Source: Halapricum salinum (GTDB lineage Archaea > Halobacteriota > Halobacteria > Halobacteriales > Haloarculaceae). Taken from it: 64,000 nt of DNA. Shown here in pieces: positions 8,596 to 15,868 of this stretch. The number at the start of each line of letters is the position of its first letter. The first letter of the stretch is position 1. The translations under genes were made by a program, and so were the position numbers. Where the stretch lies: assembly GCF_004799665.1 (NCBI RefSeq), contig NZ_CP031310.1, positions 2,658,887 through 2,722,886 on the forward strand, read 5' to 3'. The notes beneath the pieces are model-generated. The model was not told where the DNA came from and searched no databases. It saw only the letters and a list, made by a program, of their open reading frames with translations.

Positions 8596-9349
8596 GTTCC
8601 GCCCGGTTTCGATACGCTCCGACTGCACCGGCACCGACCGTTGTGAGCGCGAGTGCATATGCGAGCAGCAACACAGTCGTCCCTCCCAGACTCGGGGCGA
8701 GGCGGAGCGCTCCGTCGGCCAGTTCGGTCCCGACAAGGAACGTCCCGACGACCCCTGTACTCACGTATCCGATCGTCATCGCTACCCCCGGTAGCACGGC
8801 TTCGCCGATGGCTTGCTCTGTGGAGAGGGTCACCCACGCCAGGACAGCGCCGGCCAGGAGCAACGCGACGACCGGGACGAGGTAGTAGAGGAGTTCGGGC
8901 TTGGCCTCGGCGTACTGTATAGGTTCCTGATACGGACCGAAATCGAAGATGTAGATCCTCTCAAATGCCAGTGGCCTCTGTATGTCCGCATTCCACACAA
9001 CCGTTTGATTTGGTTTGAGCAGTGTCGAATTGACCGTTATTGGATCATTAGGGCCGATATCACTCCAGTTAATTGAAGTCGGGGCACTTTCAATTATAAC
9101 TTCATCTCTGGCCGGTCGAAGGTTTAGTGTCACTTGATGGGCATTGTAGGTTACTCGCCCGATTTCGGCGAGCACCGTTCCCCAGGTACTGTCTTCGGCC
9201 GGCCCGTCGGGGACGAGCACGACGGCGATCATCGCGAGATAACTGCCGAGAAACGCCGCGACGCCGCCGAGGATCCCAGCGATCCAGTTGTAGCCTGTTA
9301 TTCGTGGATCGAACAACGGCTCGTCGTCCGGGGAGTCGTCTGTGGACAC
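8576..9349 (-). CDS. Haloarchaeal membrane protein, function unknown
   Basis: A 257-aa protein with a GTG start. One transmembrane helix (about 22-46) is followed by an external segment of roughly 90 residues with N-glycosylation-like sites and a beta-rich look, then four closely packed helices from about 150 to 245. I do not recognise a named family. Within 8930-9120 the code is noticeably more AT-rich than elsewhere in the gene, which may mark a recombined external domain. Its end overlaps glutaredoxin convergently by 20 bases. Confidence 0.7.
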   Translation of the reverse strand: MSTDDSPDDEPLFDPRITGYNWIAGILGGVAAFLGSYLAMIAVVLVPDGPAEDSTWGTVLAEIGRVTYNAHQVTLNLRPARDEVIIESAPTSINWSDIGPNDPITVNSTLLKPNQTVVWNADIQRPLAFERIYIFDFGPYQEPIQYAEAKPELLYYLVPVVALLLAGAVLAWVTLSTEQAIGEAVLPGVAMTIGYVSTGVVGTFLVGTELADGALRLAPSLGGTTVLLLAYALALTTVGAGAVGAYRNRAELRRTID

Positions 9350-9406
9350 GTCTCAACGAACCCCGAACAGCACAAAAAACGTTCCGGTGGGGTGAATTCG
9401 GCCCCG

Positions 9407-9563
9407 TCTCCCGGCTGGACTGCTCGCACATCAACGTGCTCGCGAGCCGCCGTCGACACCGCTTCTCCCGGCTGGACTGGCCACGCATGAACGTGTGGCC
9501 GTGCCGCCGTCGACACCGCTTCTCCCGGCTGGACTGCTCGCACATCAACGTGCTCGCGAGCCG
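9407..9563. repeat. 57-bp tandem repeat, almost three copies, each with a hairpin
   Basis: Three units start at 9407, 9464 and 9521, spaced exactly 57 bases; the third is cut after about 43 bases. Each begins TCTCCCGGCTGGACTG. Units 1 and 3 carry a stem GCTCGC...GCGAGC; unit 2 has a different stem at the same place, GGCCAC...GTGGCC. So base pairing is kept although the bases changed. It lies between the membrane-protein start (9349) and the msrB stop (9577). It has no spacers and is not a CRISPR. Confidence 0.85.
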
Positions 9564-9576
9564 GCCGTCGAGAACC

Positions 9577-9990
9577 CTACTCCTCCGGATCGAAATCCAG
9601 TGCCGCCGAGTTGATACAGTAGCGCTTGCCCGTCGGCTCGGGTCCGTCGTCGAAGACGTGGCCCAGGTGCCCGCCGCAACTCCCACACAGCACTTCAGTC
9701 CGGCGCATCCCGTGGCGGGTGTCGACCTCCGTCTCGACGTTGCCTTCCTCGACGACGTCGTAGAAACTGGGCCACCCGTGTCCCGAGTCGAACTTCGAAT
9801 CGGAATCGAACAACGCCGCATCACAGCCGGCACACCGGAAGACGCCCTCGTCGTCGACGTCCAGAAGGTCGCCGCTGAACTTCGGTTCGGTCCCACGCTC
9901 GCGCAGGATGTGATACTCCTCCTCAGTCAGCATTTCGCGCCACTCCTCGTCTGTCCCGGGAAGGTCGTCTCTCGATTTCGAATCCGTCAT
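9577..9990 (-). CDS. msrB: Peptide-methionine (R)-S-oxide reductase
   Basis: A 137-aa MsrB that repairs R-methionine sulfoxide in oxidised proteins. All hallmarks are present: zinc ligands Cys53, Cys56, Cys102 and Cys105 in two CxxC pairs, the FDSGHGWPSF substrate loop (about 67-76), HLGHVFDDGP, and the catalytic Cys125 in RYCINSAAL. ATG 9990 is used, two codons inside the longest frame. Transcription runs into the 57-bp hairpin repeat, which could act at the end of its message. Confidence 0.95.
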   Translation of the reverse strand: MTDSKSRDDLPGTDEEWREMLTEEEYHILRERGTEPKFSGDLLDVDDEGVFRCAGCDAALFDSDSKFDSGHGWPSFYDVVEEGNVETEVDTRHGMRRTEVLCGSCGGHLGHVFDDGPEPTGKRYCINSAALDFDPEE

Positions 9991-10080
9991 GCACAATCGT
10001 AGCAGTGCGAGGCGTATATGCTCACGGGCCAGCCCACAGCAGCCGCTGGCTGTTCCGAAATCTCGACGCCTCAGCGACGA

Positions 10081-11346
10081 TCAGTCGCTGGTCACCTCGG
10101 CGGCCGGCCACTCGAAGCATCCATCGGCGTGTTTGCCCACCAGCCGCTCGTGATGCGCTTCGAGAGGCTCTGTATCGAGATTGTCCTGCTCACGGGCGAC
10201 CGCCAGCGCGTCGACCAGCTGGTCGTCCGCGGCCATGTACAGCTGTCGTGCCCACTGATCGTGGCCGTTTGCAGCATGCTCGTCGGCGTCGGTCTCTAAC
10301 TCTCGGGCGTACTCGCGACACGCCCGGACGAAGTTGGCGTCGACCCAGGCGAGCTGGAACCGGATCGGTGACGTCTCGACCGCCGTTTCGAGCGCCTCGT
10401 CGTACCGTGTTCGAGCTGCCCGCCAGTGTTTGGCCGCACCATCCGGGCTCTCGGCTGCCAGCGCTCGTTCGACCGCCTCGTACGCCTCGGCTCTCGGCTC
10501 GACTTCGAGGTCGTAGAGCTGTTCGCGTATCTCCTCGAGCCGGTGTCGGATCTGCTTCGAACCGGTAGCTCTTGTCTCCCGCGCAAGCGAGAGCGCCTGC
10601 TCGAAGTGTTCACGAGCGTCCTCGAACAGCGGCTGTGCGGCGTGGGCAAGCCCGTTCGCTAGCTTCGCACGCGCAGTCTCGGCGTCGTCTTCGCCCTGTA
10701 GGACGTGCCAGCGGACCTGCTGGTACTGCAGGCGCTCTCTGAGTCGGTCGATCTCCCCCTCGATCGCGTCGACGGCGACGTCGAGCCGACCCGCGGTCGA
10801 CTGGGCCTTCGAGAGTGCCATCTTCGCTCGATGTTTGTCGCGTTCGAGACTCTCTATCTCGCCCGCTTGTAGATCTGTCTCCAGCGCTTCGATGGCCGTC
10901 CGTGCGGTGTCGAGTCGTGGGGTGACTCGACCCCACGACCAGCTCGCTCGCCTGAGGAACCGTGCCAGAGCGTTCAGGTCCGGTCGTCCTTCAGCCGTAA
11001 TCTCGTAGGTCGCCTCCTCGGTGGTGATCGTGAGTCGCCGCCGGACCAGCCCGCTAGTCTGGGCGTCGTCGATTGCCGTGAACGGGATCGACCCAACGTC
11101 GTCCGCGTCCGTTTCGACCCCCTCGGAAAAGACGTGCACTGCTCTATGTGTCACTACCAGCATCCCGTTCGAGGTCGACCTCGGGCCGCCATCGTCCGGC
11201 TCGCGTTCGATCCCACGACAGGATATCGTTCGTTCGATGTCGGTGTCGTCACTGACCGCCGCCAGCGTCTCTCCGAGGGCGTTCCCCGCCGACTCTGTAC
11301 CCGCGGCTGCTGGTGTATCCAGTGATACACCCCCAATGTGAATCAT
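10081..11346 (-). CDS. PH-like domain protein with long coiled coil and helical repeats
   Basis: A 421-aa cytoplasmic protein. Residues about 55-130 look like a bacterial pleckstrin-homology or GRAM-type domain: a LVVTHRAVHVFSEG strand pair, SIPFTAIDD, then RRRLTITTEEATYEI. From about 145 to 240 a charged coiled coil follows (EALETDLQAGEIESLERDKHRAK), and the last 180 residues are helical pairs resembling TPR-like repeats. ATG 11346 is chosen over 11379 because a TATA-like CTTTAATAA at about 11380-11388 would place the transcript start after the earlier ATG. The function is unknown; a scaffold role is only an inference. Confidence 0.7.
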   Translation of the reverse strand: MIHIGGVSLDTPAAAGTESAGNALGETLAAVSDDTDIERTISCRGIEREPDDGGPRSTSNGMLVVTHRAVHVFSEGVETDADDVGSIPFTAIDDAQTSGLVRRRLTITTEEATYEITAEGRPDLNALARFLRRASWSWGRVTPRLDTARTAIEALETDLQAGEIESLERDKHRAKMALSKAQSTAGRLDVAVDAIEGEIDRLRERLQYQQVRWHVLQGEDDAETARAKLANGLAHAAQPLFEDAREHFEQALSLARETRATGSKQIRHRLEEIREQLYDLEVEPRAEAYEAVERALAAESPDGAAKHWRAARTRYDEALETAVETSPIRFQLAWVDANFVRACREYARELETDADEHAANGHDQWARQLYMAADDQLVDALAVAREQDNLDTEPLEAHHERLVGKHADGCFEWPAAEVTSD

Positions 11347-11534
11347 TCGAATCCCCCTAACAGTCGGACCACGTTCCATCTTATTAAAGATATTGGAGCC
11401 GGAAATCAATTCGAAATCAAGTGGTTCTGATCGCGCTGGTCGTCGGTGTGCACGGGAGAATACCAGCCGGCACGTTCCGGTCTCGTGGGCCACGGGGGCG
11501 TCACATTGATTCGCCGGCGTCCCAAATACTTGGT

Positions 11535-11897
11535 ATGTCGATGGCGATCGCCCACTTCGCGATGGGCTCTGCGTGCACGATTCTCGTGGTCGCGGTTTTG
11601 CTCCCGAGCGTGCCGTATCCGCGCGTTCTGGGACTTCTCGGCGGCGGCTGGGCGATGATACCGGACTTTCACTGGATCAGCCCCGTCTTCGCGGCCGAAC
11701 TGAAGCTCTTTCACGGATCGGCGCTCGCCAACGTCTTCTGGTTTCACAACGCGCTCGACGTCGCCGACACGACCGACTCGAAGGCCGTCGCCGCCGGAGC
11801 GCTCGCCCTTCTCGCCGTCGCGACTGCTGTCGCCGAACACCGTTCGTACCGTGCGCTCGAACCGATCCGAGCGTACGCCCGCGGTGACGACGAGTGA
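11535..11897 (+). CDS. Small haloarchaeal membrane protein
   Basis: A 120-aa protein starting MSMAIAHFAMG. Three hydrophobic helices are visible at about 5-28, 31-46 and 77-95, with the polar segment HWISPVFAAELKLFHGSALANVFWFHNALD between helices 2 and 3 containing several His residues. The pattern IPDFHW..F....FH.....NVFWFH.A.D is reminiscent of the membrane-bound metal-dependent hydrolase (YdjM/DUF457) families, in a shortened form. The upstream frame to 11421 is not supported by family-like sequence. Confidence 0.65.
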   Translation: MSMAIAHFAMGSACTILVVAVLLPSVPYPRVLGLLGGGWAMIPDFHWISPVFAAELKLFHGSALANVFWFHNALDVADTTDSKAVAAGALALLAVATAVAEHRSYRALEPIRAYARGDDE

Positions 11898-12009
11898 GTC
11901 TGGACGTTCGTCCCCCCAACGTAATTCGCTCTCGATAACGCCTCTGCTAGATCGAGAAATAAGAATATATTTTTCTCTATATGGAAAATACGTTTACTCA
12001 GTGCAAATG

Positions 12010-12015
12010 TTTAAG
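12010..12015 (+). promoter_or_regulatory. TATA element of dpsA
   Basis: TTTAAG lies about 30 bases before the dpsA ATG, preceded by an unusually AT-rich 50-base tract (about 11952-12001). The spacing predicts a leader of only a few bases. I found no DtxR-type palindrome here. Confidence 0.55.
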
Positions 12016-12042
12016 GGCGATCCGTGAGTACTAGCGGACGCA

Positions 12043-12573
12043 ATGAGCACCCAGAAGGAAGTCCGGCAGGAAGCCGGCACAGTCGATGAGAACCGCCTTC
12101 GCCTGGAGCAAGGAAAAGCCGAGCAGATCGTCGAGGCGTTGAACACCGACCTCGCCGCGACGTACGTCCTCTATCACCAGCTCAAGAAACACCACTGGAA
12201 CGTCGAGGGTGCGGAGTTCCACGACGTCCACGTCTTCCTCGGGGAGGCCGCCGGTCGGGCCGAGGAAGCCGCCGACGAACTCGCCGAGCGCCTGCAGGCC
12301 ATCGGCGGGGCGCCGATCGCCGGCGGGAAGAACCTCGAAGAACACGCCCCGGTCGAACCCGAGGACGAGGACGTCTACGATATCCGAACCTCGCTCGAAA
12401 ACGATCTGGAGATCTACGGCGACATCATCGAGAGTCTGCGCGATCACATTGACCTGGCGACGAACCTCGGCGACCACGCGACCGCGGAGCTACTCCGAGA
12501 GATCCTGGTCGAAGTCGAAGAAGACGCTCACCACATCGATCACTACCTCGAAGACGACTCGCTCGTCCAGTAG
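12043..12573 (+). CDS. dpsA: DNA-protecting ferritin-like protein DpsA
   Basis: A 176-aa Dps of the haloarchaeal DpsA type: a dodecameric iron-storing protein that oxidises and mineralises Fe(II) and protects DNA from peroxide chemistry. The ferroxidase motif at the dimer interface is clear: KKHHWNVEG (His51 region), then DVHVFLGE with His63 and Glu68. The length is the same as known haloarchaeal DpsA. The C-terminal EEDAHHIDHYLED segment adds extra His/Asp residues. It stands alone behind an AT-rich promoter. Confidence 0.95.
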   Translation: MSTQKEVRQEAGTVDENRLRLEQGKAEQIVEALNTDLAATYVLYHQLKKHHWNVEGAEFHDVHVFLGEAAGRAEEAADELAERLQAIGGAPIAGGKNLEEHAPVEPEDEDVYDIRTSLENDLEIYGDIIESLRDHIDLATNLGDHATAELLREILVEVEEDAHHIDHYLEDDSLVQ

Positions 12574-12585
12574 CTGACCTCACCC

Positions 12586-13548
12586 TTATCGGCGCTCGAT
12601 CGCTGCCATTCCGTCTTCGAATCGGTAGGTCGTCGACGCCAGCCTGAAGACGTGCCCGTCGTCGTCGAGGATCTCGAAATCGTACTCGGTTTCGCCGTCT
12701 TCGAAGACGAAGCGTCCCGACTCGACTGAAGGCTTCTTCACCTCGGGAACGGTTTCGACGTGGTCACCGTATTTGGCGAGTAGCCGCTGCCAGTGCGTCT
12801 GTAGTTTCGCGGCTGCGATCACGTCCGGGGAGTCGCTCAGTGCCACGCCCTCCAGCGTGATCGACCCACGAATCCCGCCGCCGCGTCCGTACGGCCCCTC
12901 CGAGGACGGCTGGTCGGCCCTCTCACAGACGAGTTCGAGTCGGACGACGCTGTCTCGGACGCGCTCGTCGACACCGCTCAGGTCCCAGTACAGCCGAACC
13001 GGCTGGCCTTGCGGGACGCTGAACGTCTCGGAGGTGAGGCTCGCCTCGCGAGATCGGCCGGCACGACCGCGACCGGTATGTGCGCGGTTTCGCGGCGGAG
13101 AGGACGTACTCGAGCGTCCTCGCCCGGCGCGGTGGCTGTCGTGGACGAGCCGGAAGGACGCGTGGATCGGTGCGTCGGTCCCTGCGAGGTCGCCTGCTGT
13201 GACCGTCGCCGTGAGATAGGGGTGGCCGATCCAGTCCGCGTCGCGTGCTCCCCGTTCGTTCGTGATCGTCGCCGTTGTCACGCCGTCGGCGTCGAACCGG
13301 AGTGCCGCCGAGTCGCTCGTGACGGCGCCCGGGCGGTCGGCGCCTCGGACGCGCTCGACCGACACCAGATCTGCGCCCTGCCAGCCATCGACTCCCTTCT
13401 CGAACTCACACAGGCCGATGACGTCGCCACCCTGGGCGGCGACCGGGATCAGTGGAAGTCGGTCGTCGTCCCGGCTGCCATCCGAACTGGGTCGATCAGC
13501 GCCTCGGGTTGGGCGTCTGGGTGCGTGGCTCCCCCACATCTGTATCAC
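12586..13548 (-). CDS. Hypothetical beta-rich protein
   Basis: A 320-aa protein with a GTG start at 13548 (an ATG at 13539 is possible); a TATA-like ATTAAG 28 bases upstream supports the GTG. No signal peptide. After a 50-residue basic, probably disordered head, residues about 50-245 look like a jelly-roll or carbohydrate-binding type fold (FEKGVDGWQG...SAALRFDADG...HPYLTATVTAGD; RLYWDLSGVD). A Ser/Arg-rich insert interrupts it near 150-170. The last 70 residues hold a small domain, ETEYDFEILDDDGHVFRLAST. I do not know the function. Confidence 0.6.
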   Translation of the reverse strand: MIQMWGSHAPRRPTRGADRPSSDGSRDDDRLPLIPVAAQGGDVIGLCEFEKGVDGWQGADLVSVERVRGADRPGAVTSDSAALRFDADGVTTATITNERGARDADWIGHPYLTATVTAGDLAGTDAPIHASFRLVHDSHRAGRGRSSTSSPPRNRAHTGRGRAGRSREASLTSETFSVPQGQPVRLYWDLSGVDERVRDSVVRLELVCERADQPSSEGPYGRGGGIRGSITLEGVALSDSPDVIAAAKLQTHWQRLLAKYGDHVETVPEVKKPSVESGRFVFEDGETEYDFEILDDDGHVFRLASTTYRFEDGMAAIERR

Positions 13549-13673
13549 TACTGAAGAATTCTTCTTCTCGGAACTTAATAGTTTCTACAGGCTGATGAAA
13601 TAGGTGTTCAAACATTATAATTCGAAGCGCAACCACCGCTGTGGAGGGTCAGTCAGCGAGTAAAACCGGGGCG

Positions 13674-13826
13674 CTATCGCGGAAGCTCGACGGTGAGGTC
13701 GGTCGCGATCCAGCCGTCGGCGTTGCCGTCCTCGGTGAATACGGTCTTTTCTTCCGAACAGGTGTGAGCCTTCACTGCCGGGCGGTCGTCGTCAGTGCGT
13801 TCGTCGAGCGAGCGCGAATTTGCCAT
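13674..13826 (-). CDS. 50-aa haloarchaeal small protein behind DtxR-like operators
   Basis: Reading from ATG 13826 leftwards gives a clean 50-codon frame ending in TAG: MANSRSLDERTDDDR..., a short HTCSEEKTVFTEDG segment and the closing DGWIATDLTVELPR. The pattern of an acidic head followed by a 'W-I-x-x-D-x-x-V-x-L' tail resembles a family of very small haloarchaeal proteins of unknown function. A TATA-like CTTTTACC lies about 27 bases upstream, giving a leaderless transcript. Two palindromes overlap this promoter, so it is probably under metal-dependent repression. Confidence 0.7.
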   Translation of the reverse strand: MANSRSLDERTDDDRPAVKAHTCSEEKTVFTEDGNADGWIATDLTVELPR

Positions 13827-13835
13827 CGAATGTGA

Positions 13836-13876
13836 TTAGGTCTGCCTAAAGGTAAAAGCGTTTTGGGTCTCCCTAA
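13836..13876. promoter_or_regulatory. Two DtxR/IdeR-like operator palindromes
   Basis: Box 1 at 13836-13849 is TTAGG-TCTG-CCTAA, a perfect 5+4+5 palindrome. Box 2 at 13863-13876 is TTGGG-TCTC-CCTAA, the same with one mismatch. Their centres are 27 bases apart and they flank the TATA-like element of the 50-aa gene starting at 13826. TTAGG/CCTAA arms are typical of DtxR/IdeR-family metalloregulators, represented in haloarchaea by SirR/Idr proteins. The layout suggests iron- or manganese-dependent repression. Confidence 0.7.
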
Positions 13877-13885
13877 ACTGCGAGA

Positions 13886-14461
13886 TTACTCTTCGTCGGG
13901 GCCGAACACCGCGGCGGCGTCGGCGGGCACGTCGAAGTCGTGGAAGTGTTCGCCCTCTTCTTTGCTCAGGATGTTCAGCGCTGCCGCAGCGCCGTCGCCC
14001 GCGGAGATGACGGCCTGCCACTCTTCGGCCCGGACCATCGCGCCGGTCGCGTAGGCGTCGGCGACGCTGGTCTCCATGCTCAGGTCGACGTCGACGAGAT
14101 CGTCCTCGAAGTCACAGCCGAGCGATTCGGCGAGGTCGCGATTCGCCCCTGTCGCCAGGATCAGGTAGTCGGCCTCGTGTTCGCTGTCGTCGGTCGTGAC
14201 GGTGAAGGTGCCGTCGGATTCGGTGACGTCGGTCACTTCTGCCTCGTGGCTGTCGACGCCGAAACTGTCGACCTGTGTCCGGAGAGTTTCGAGGAAGGCC
14301 GTCCCGTCCTGGGAACCGATTCCCGGGTAGTTGAACAGGTGGGCCTTGTGGATCCACGTCTCGTCCGTGTCGAAGACCGCGGTGTCGAGACCGTTCTTCT
14401 GGGTAAACAGTGCTGCGCTCAAGCCGGCGGGACCACCGCCGACGACGAGTACGTCTGTCAC
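13886..14461 (-). CDS. Small FAD-dependent oxidoreductase (thioredoxin-reductase-like)
   Basis: A 191-aa flavoprotein. The FAD-binding GGGPAG is at residues 8-13, followed by a FNYPGIGSQDG segment like that of thioredoxin reductases, the ILATGANRDL motif and the second FAD motif TSVADAYATGAMVRAEEWQAVISAGDGAAAA. The NADPH-binding domain and the CxxC disulfide of true thioredoxin reductase are both missing, so it is an FAD half only. The GTG at 14461 gives the canonical MTDVLVVGGG start. It lies upstream of the operator-controlled 50-aa gene on the same strand. Confidence 0.85.
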   Translation of the reverse strand: MTDVLVVGGGPAGLSAALFTQKNGLDTAVFDTDETWIHKAHLFNYPGIGSQDGTAFLETLRTQVDSFGVDSHEAEVTDVTESDGTFTVTTDDSEHEADYLILATGANRDLAESLGCDFEDDLVDVDLSMETSVADAYATGAMVRAEEWQAVISAGDGAAAALNILSKEEGEHFHDFDVPADAAAVFGPDEE

Positions 14462-14527
14462 GCTACCTACTAGCACGTCTTCGAGGGATATGTCTTTGCT
14501 CGCGTGCAGTGTTTGCCGCCGTGGAAG

Positions 14528-14836
14528 TCAATCGAGTGATATTTCCTGCCCCGGTCTCGAGCCCGGATCGGCGATCGGCAGCGTCACTTCGAGGACGCCC
14601 TCTTCGTAGGTGGCATCGATCGCGTCGGCGTGGATCTCTCGCGGGAGCCCCATGCTCCGGTGGAAGACTGCGCGCCGATCGTCGTCAGTCGTCCGCTCGG
14701 CCGAGATCGTCAGTCGGCGGTCGTGCCAGCGGATGTCGATCTCGGACTCGTCGTATCCGGGTAGCTCCACGTAGACGACGTAGGTATCGTCGTCACGGTA
14801 CAGTTCCATCGCGTGTTCCGGGCGGTGGCGAGTCAT
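14528..14836 (-). CDS. Hsp20/alpha-crystallin family small heat-shock protein
   Basis: A 102-aa alpha-crystallin domain protein. It shows YVVYVELPGYDESEIDIRWHDRRLTISAER, the typical beta-strand pair, and the closing ATYEEGVLEVTLPI with the family's G-x-L motif. The N-terminal arm is very short and there is no I-x-I tail, so higher oligomers may be limited. It should bind unfolding proteins in the cytoplasm. It precedes the FAD gene on the same strand with a 66-base gap. Confidence 0.88.
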   Translation of the reverse strand: MTRHRPEHAMELYRDDDTYVVYVELPGYDESEIDIRWHDRRLTISAERTTDDDRRAVFHRSMGLPREIHADAIDATYEEGVLEVTLPIADPGSRPGQEISLD

Positions 14837-14890
14837 ACCGTTTCGTAGGTCTGCCGCGGGAATAAAGATAGTCGAGCGACACAGTGGCAG

Positions 14891-15790
14891 TCAGGCCACC
14901 TGCAATTCGGTGTCGATGTCCTCGCCGGCCAGCAGGGAGGCGATCGCCTCGCTGGCGTCGGTCCGTTCGGAGGCGTTCTCCAGCAGGACGGTTTCGCTGG
15001 GGAACAGTGACTCGCCGACGACGAGGCCGTGGTCCCGGGCGGTCGAACCCGTGACCGTCAGATAGACGCCGAGTCCAGCGTCGGCGACGGCCGCTTCCTC
15101 GGTCTGGCCCTCCTCGGGATAGACGAACGTCAGGCCCTCCAGCGCGTCGGTCCCGAGGACGGCTTCGACCAGCCGCTCGTACCGGGGCGAGATACAGACC
15201 TGCCCCTCGTAGTCGGCGACGAATTCACGACCGAGCACCGCTCCGCCCGAGGGCGCAACTTCGGGCGTCGCGAGCAGCGTGTGATAGACGGTATCACCGA
15301 GGCCGGTCCGCAGGCGGACGTCGGTGTCCATCGGGTCGATCCGTTCGTTGACGGCGGCCAGATCGCCCAGCGGATCACCTCGGAGTTCGACGACCTCTTC
15401 GAGCACCAGGTCGGCGCTGTCGAACCCGAGCGCGAACTCGTGTTTGCGCAGCGCCCGAAACGGTTCTTCCCGGCCGATCAACCGGAGGTCGCCCGCGTCG
15501 GTCGGAATCGTCACGCTGTCGAAGACGAGTCGGCGCGGCATGCCTTCGCGGTCGTCTCGCAGCAGCGAGTACTCTGGGTTGGTCGGGTCGTCGATATCGC
15601 TGTAGTCGGCCAGGCGGTCGTAGACGTACTCCTCGCTCGATTGCTTGCCTTTCGTGATAGCCTTCTCGTAGCGGAGCGTCGAGATGATCTCGTCGGCGAC
15701 GTCGGTCGCGCCCGTGCTGGTCGCGATCCGTTCGAGCACCGCTTCGAGCGGCCGGCCCTTGCGCGGGACGGCGACGCTGACGGTCGTCAT
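14891..15790 (-). CDS. Hypothetical protein with HisG-like features
   Basis: A 299-aa soluble protein beginning MTTVSVAVPRKGRP, which recalls the start of ATP phosphoribosyltransferase HisG (A-x-P-x-K-G-R). A later block, LRLIGREEPFRALRKHEF followed by DSADLVLEEVVEL, also resembles the periplasmic-binding-like HisG fold, but the phosphoribosyl-pyrophosphate loop is not recognisable. The C-terminal third is acidic. I regard it as a diverged relative with unknown activity; a real hisG would be expected elsewhere in the genome. Confidence 0.55.
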   Translation of the reverse strand: MTTVSVAVPRKGRPLEAVLERIATSTGATDVADEIISTLRYEKAITKGKQSSEEYVYDRLADYSDIDDPTNPEYSLLRDDREGMPRRLVFDSVTIPTDAGDLRLIGREEPFRALRKHEFALGFDSADLVLEEVVELRGDPLGDLAAVNERIDPMDTDVRLRTGLGDTVYHTLLATPEVAPSGGAVLGREFVADYEGQVCISPRYERLVEAVLGTDALEGLTFVYPEEGQTEEAAVADAGLGVYLTVTGSTARDHGLVVGESLFPSETVLLENASERTDASEAIASLLAGEDIDTELQVA

Positions 15791-15868
15791 TATCGAACAC
15801 TGCACCGCGGGCGGTAAAACGAGTCCGGTTCACGTCGAAATGACCGTTTCGTCGCGTTCGATCGGCGG

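Noticed and set aside
9298-9543. 81-codon ORF across the 57-bp repeat
   Set aside because: It only repeats the same 19 residues because 57 is divisible by three; it has no family-like sequence.
9407-9563. CRISPR array
   Set aside because: The repeat period is an exact 57 bases with no unique spacers, there are fewer than three units, and no cas genes are near.
11341-11360. TTCGAATCC looking like a tRNA T-loop
   Set aside because: No acceptor stem, D-arm or anticodon arm can be formed around it; it covers the start of the PH-like gene.
13641-13835. 64-codon plus-strand frame over the operator region
   Set aside because: It opposes the 50-aa gene, which has a promoter with palindromes and a family-like C-terminus.
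13886-14461. FAD protein as a broken thioredoxin reductase
   Set aside because: The frame is intact with both FAD motifs and a proper start; the lack of an NADPH domain looks like a separate short family rather than decay.
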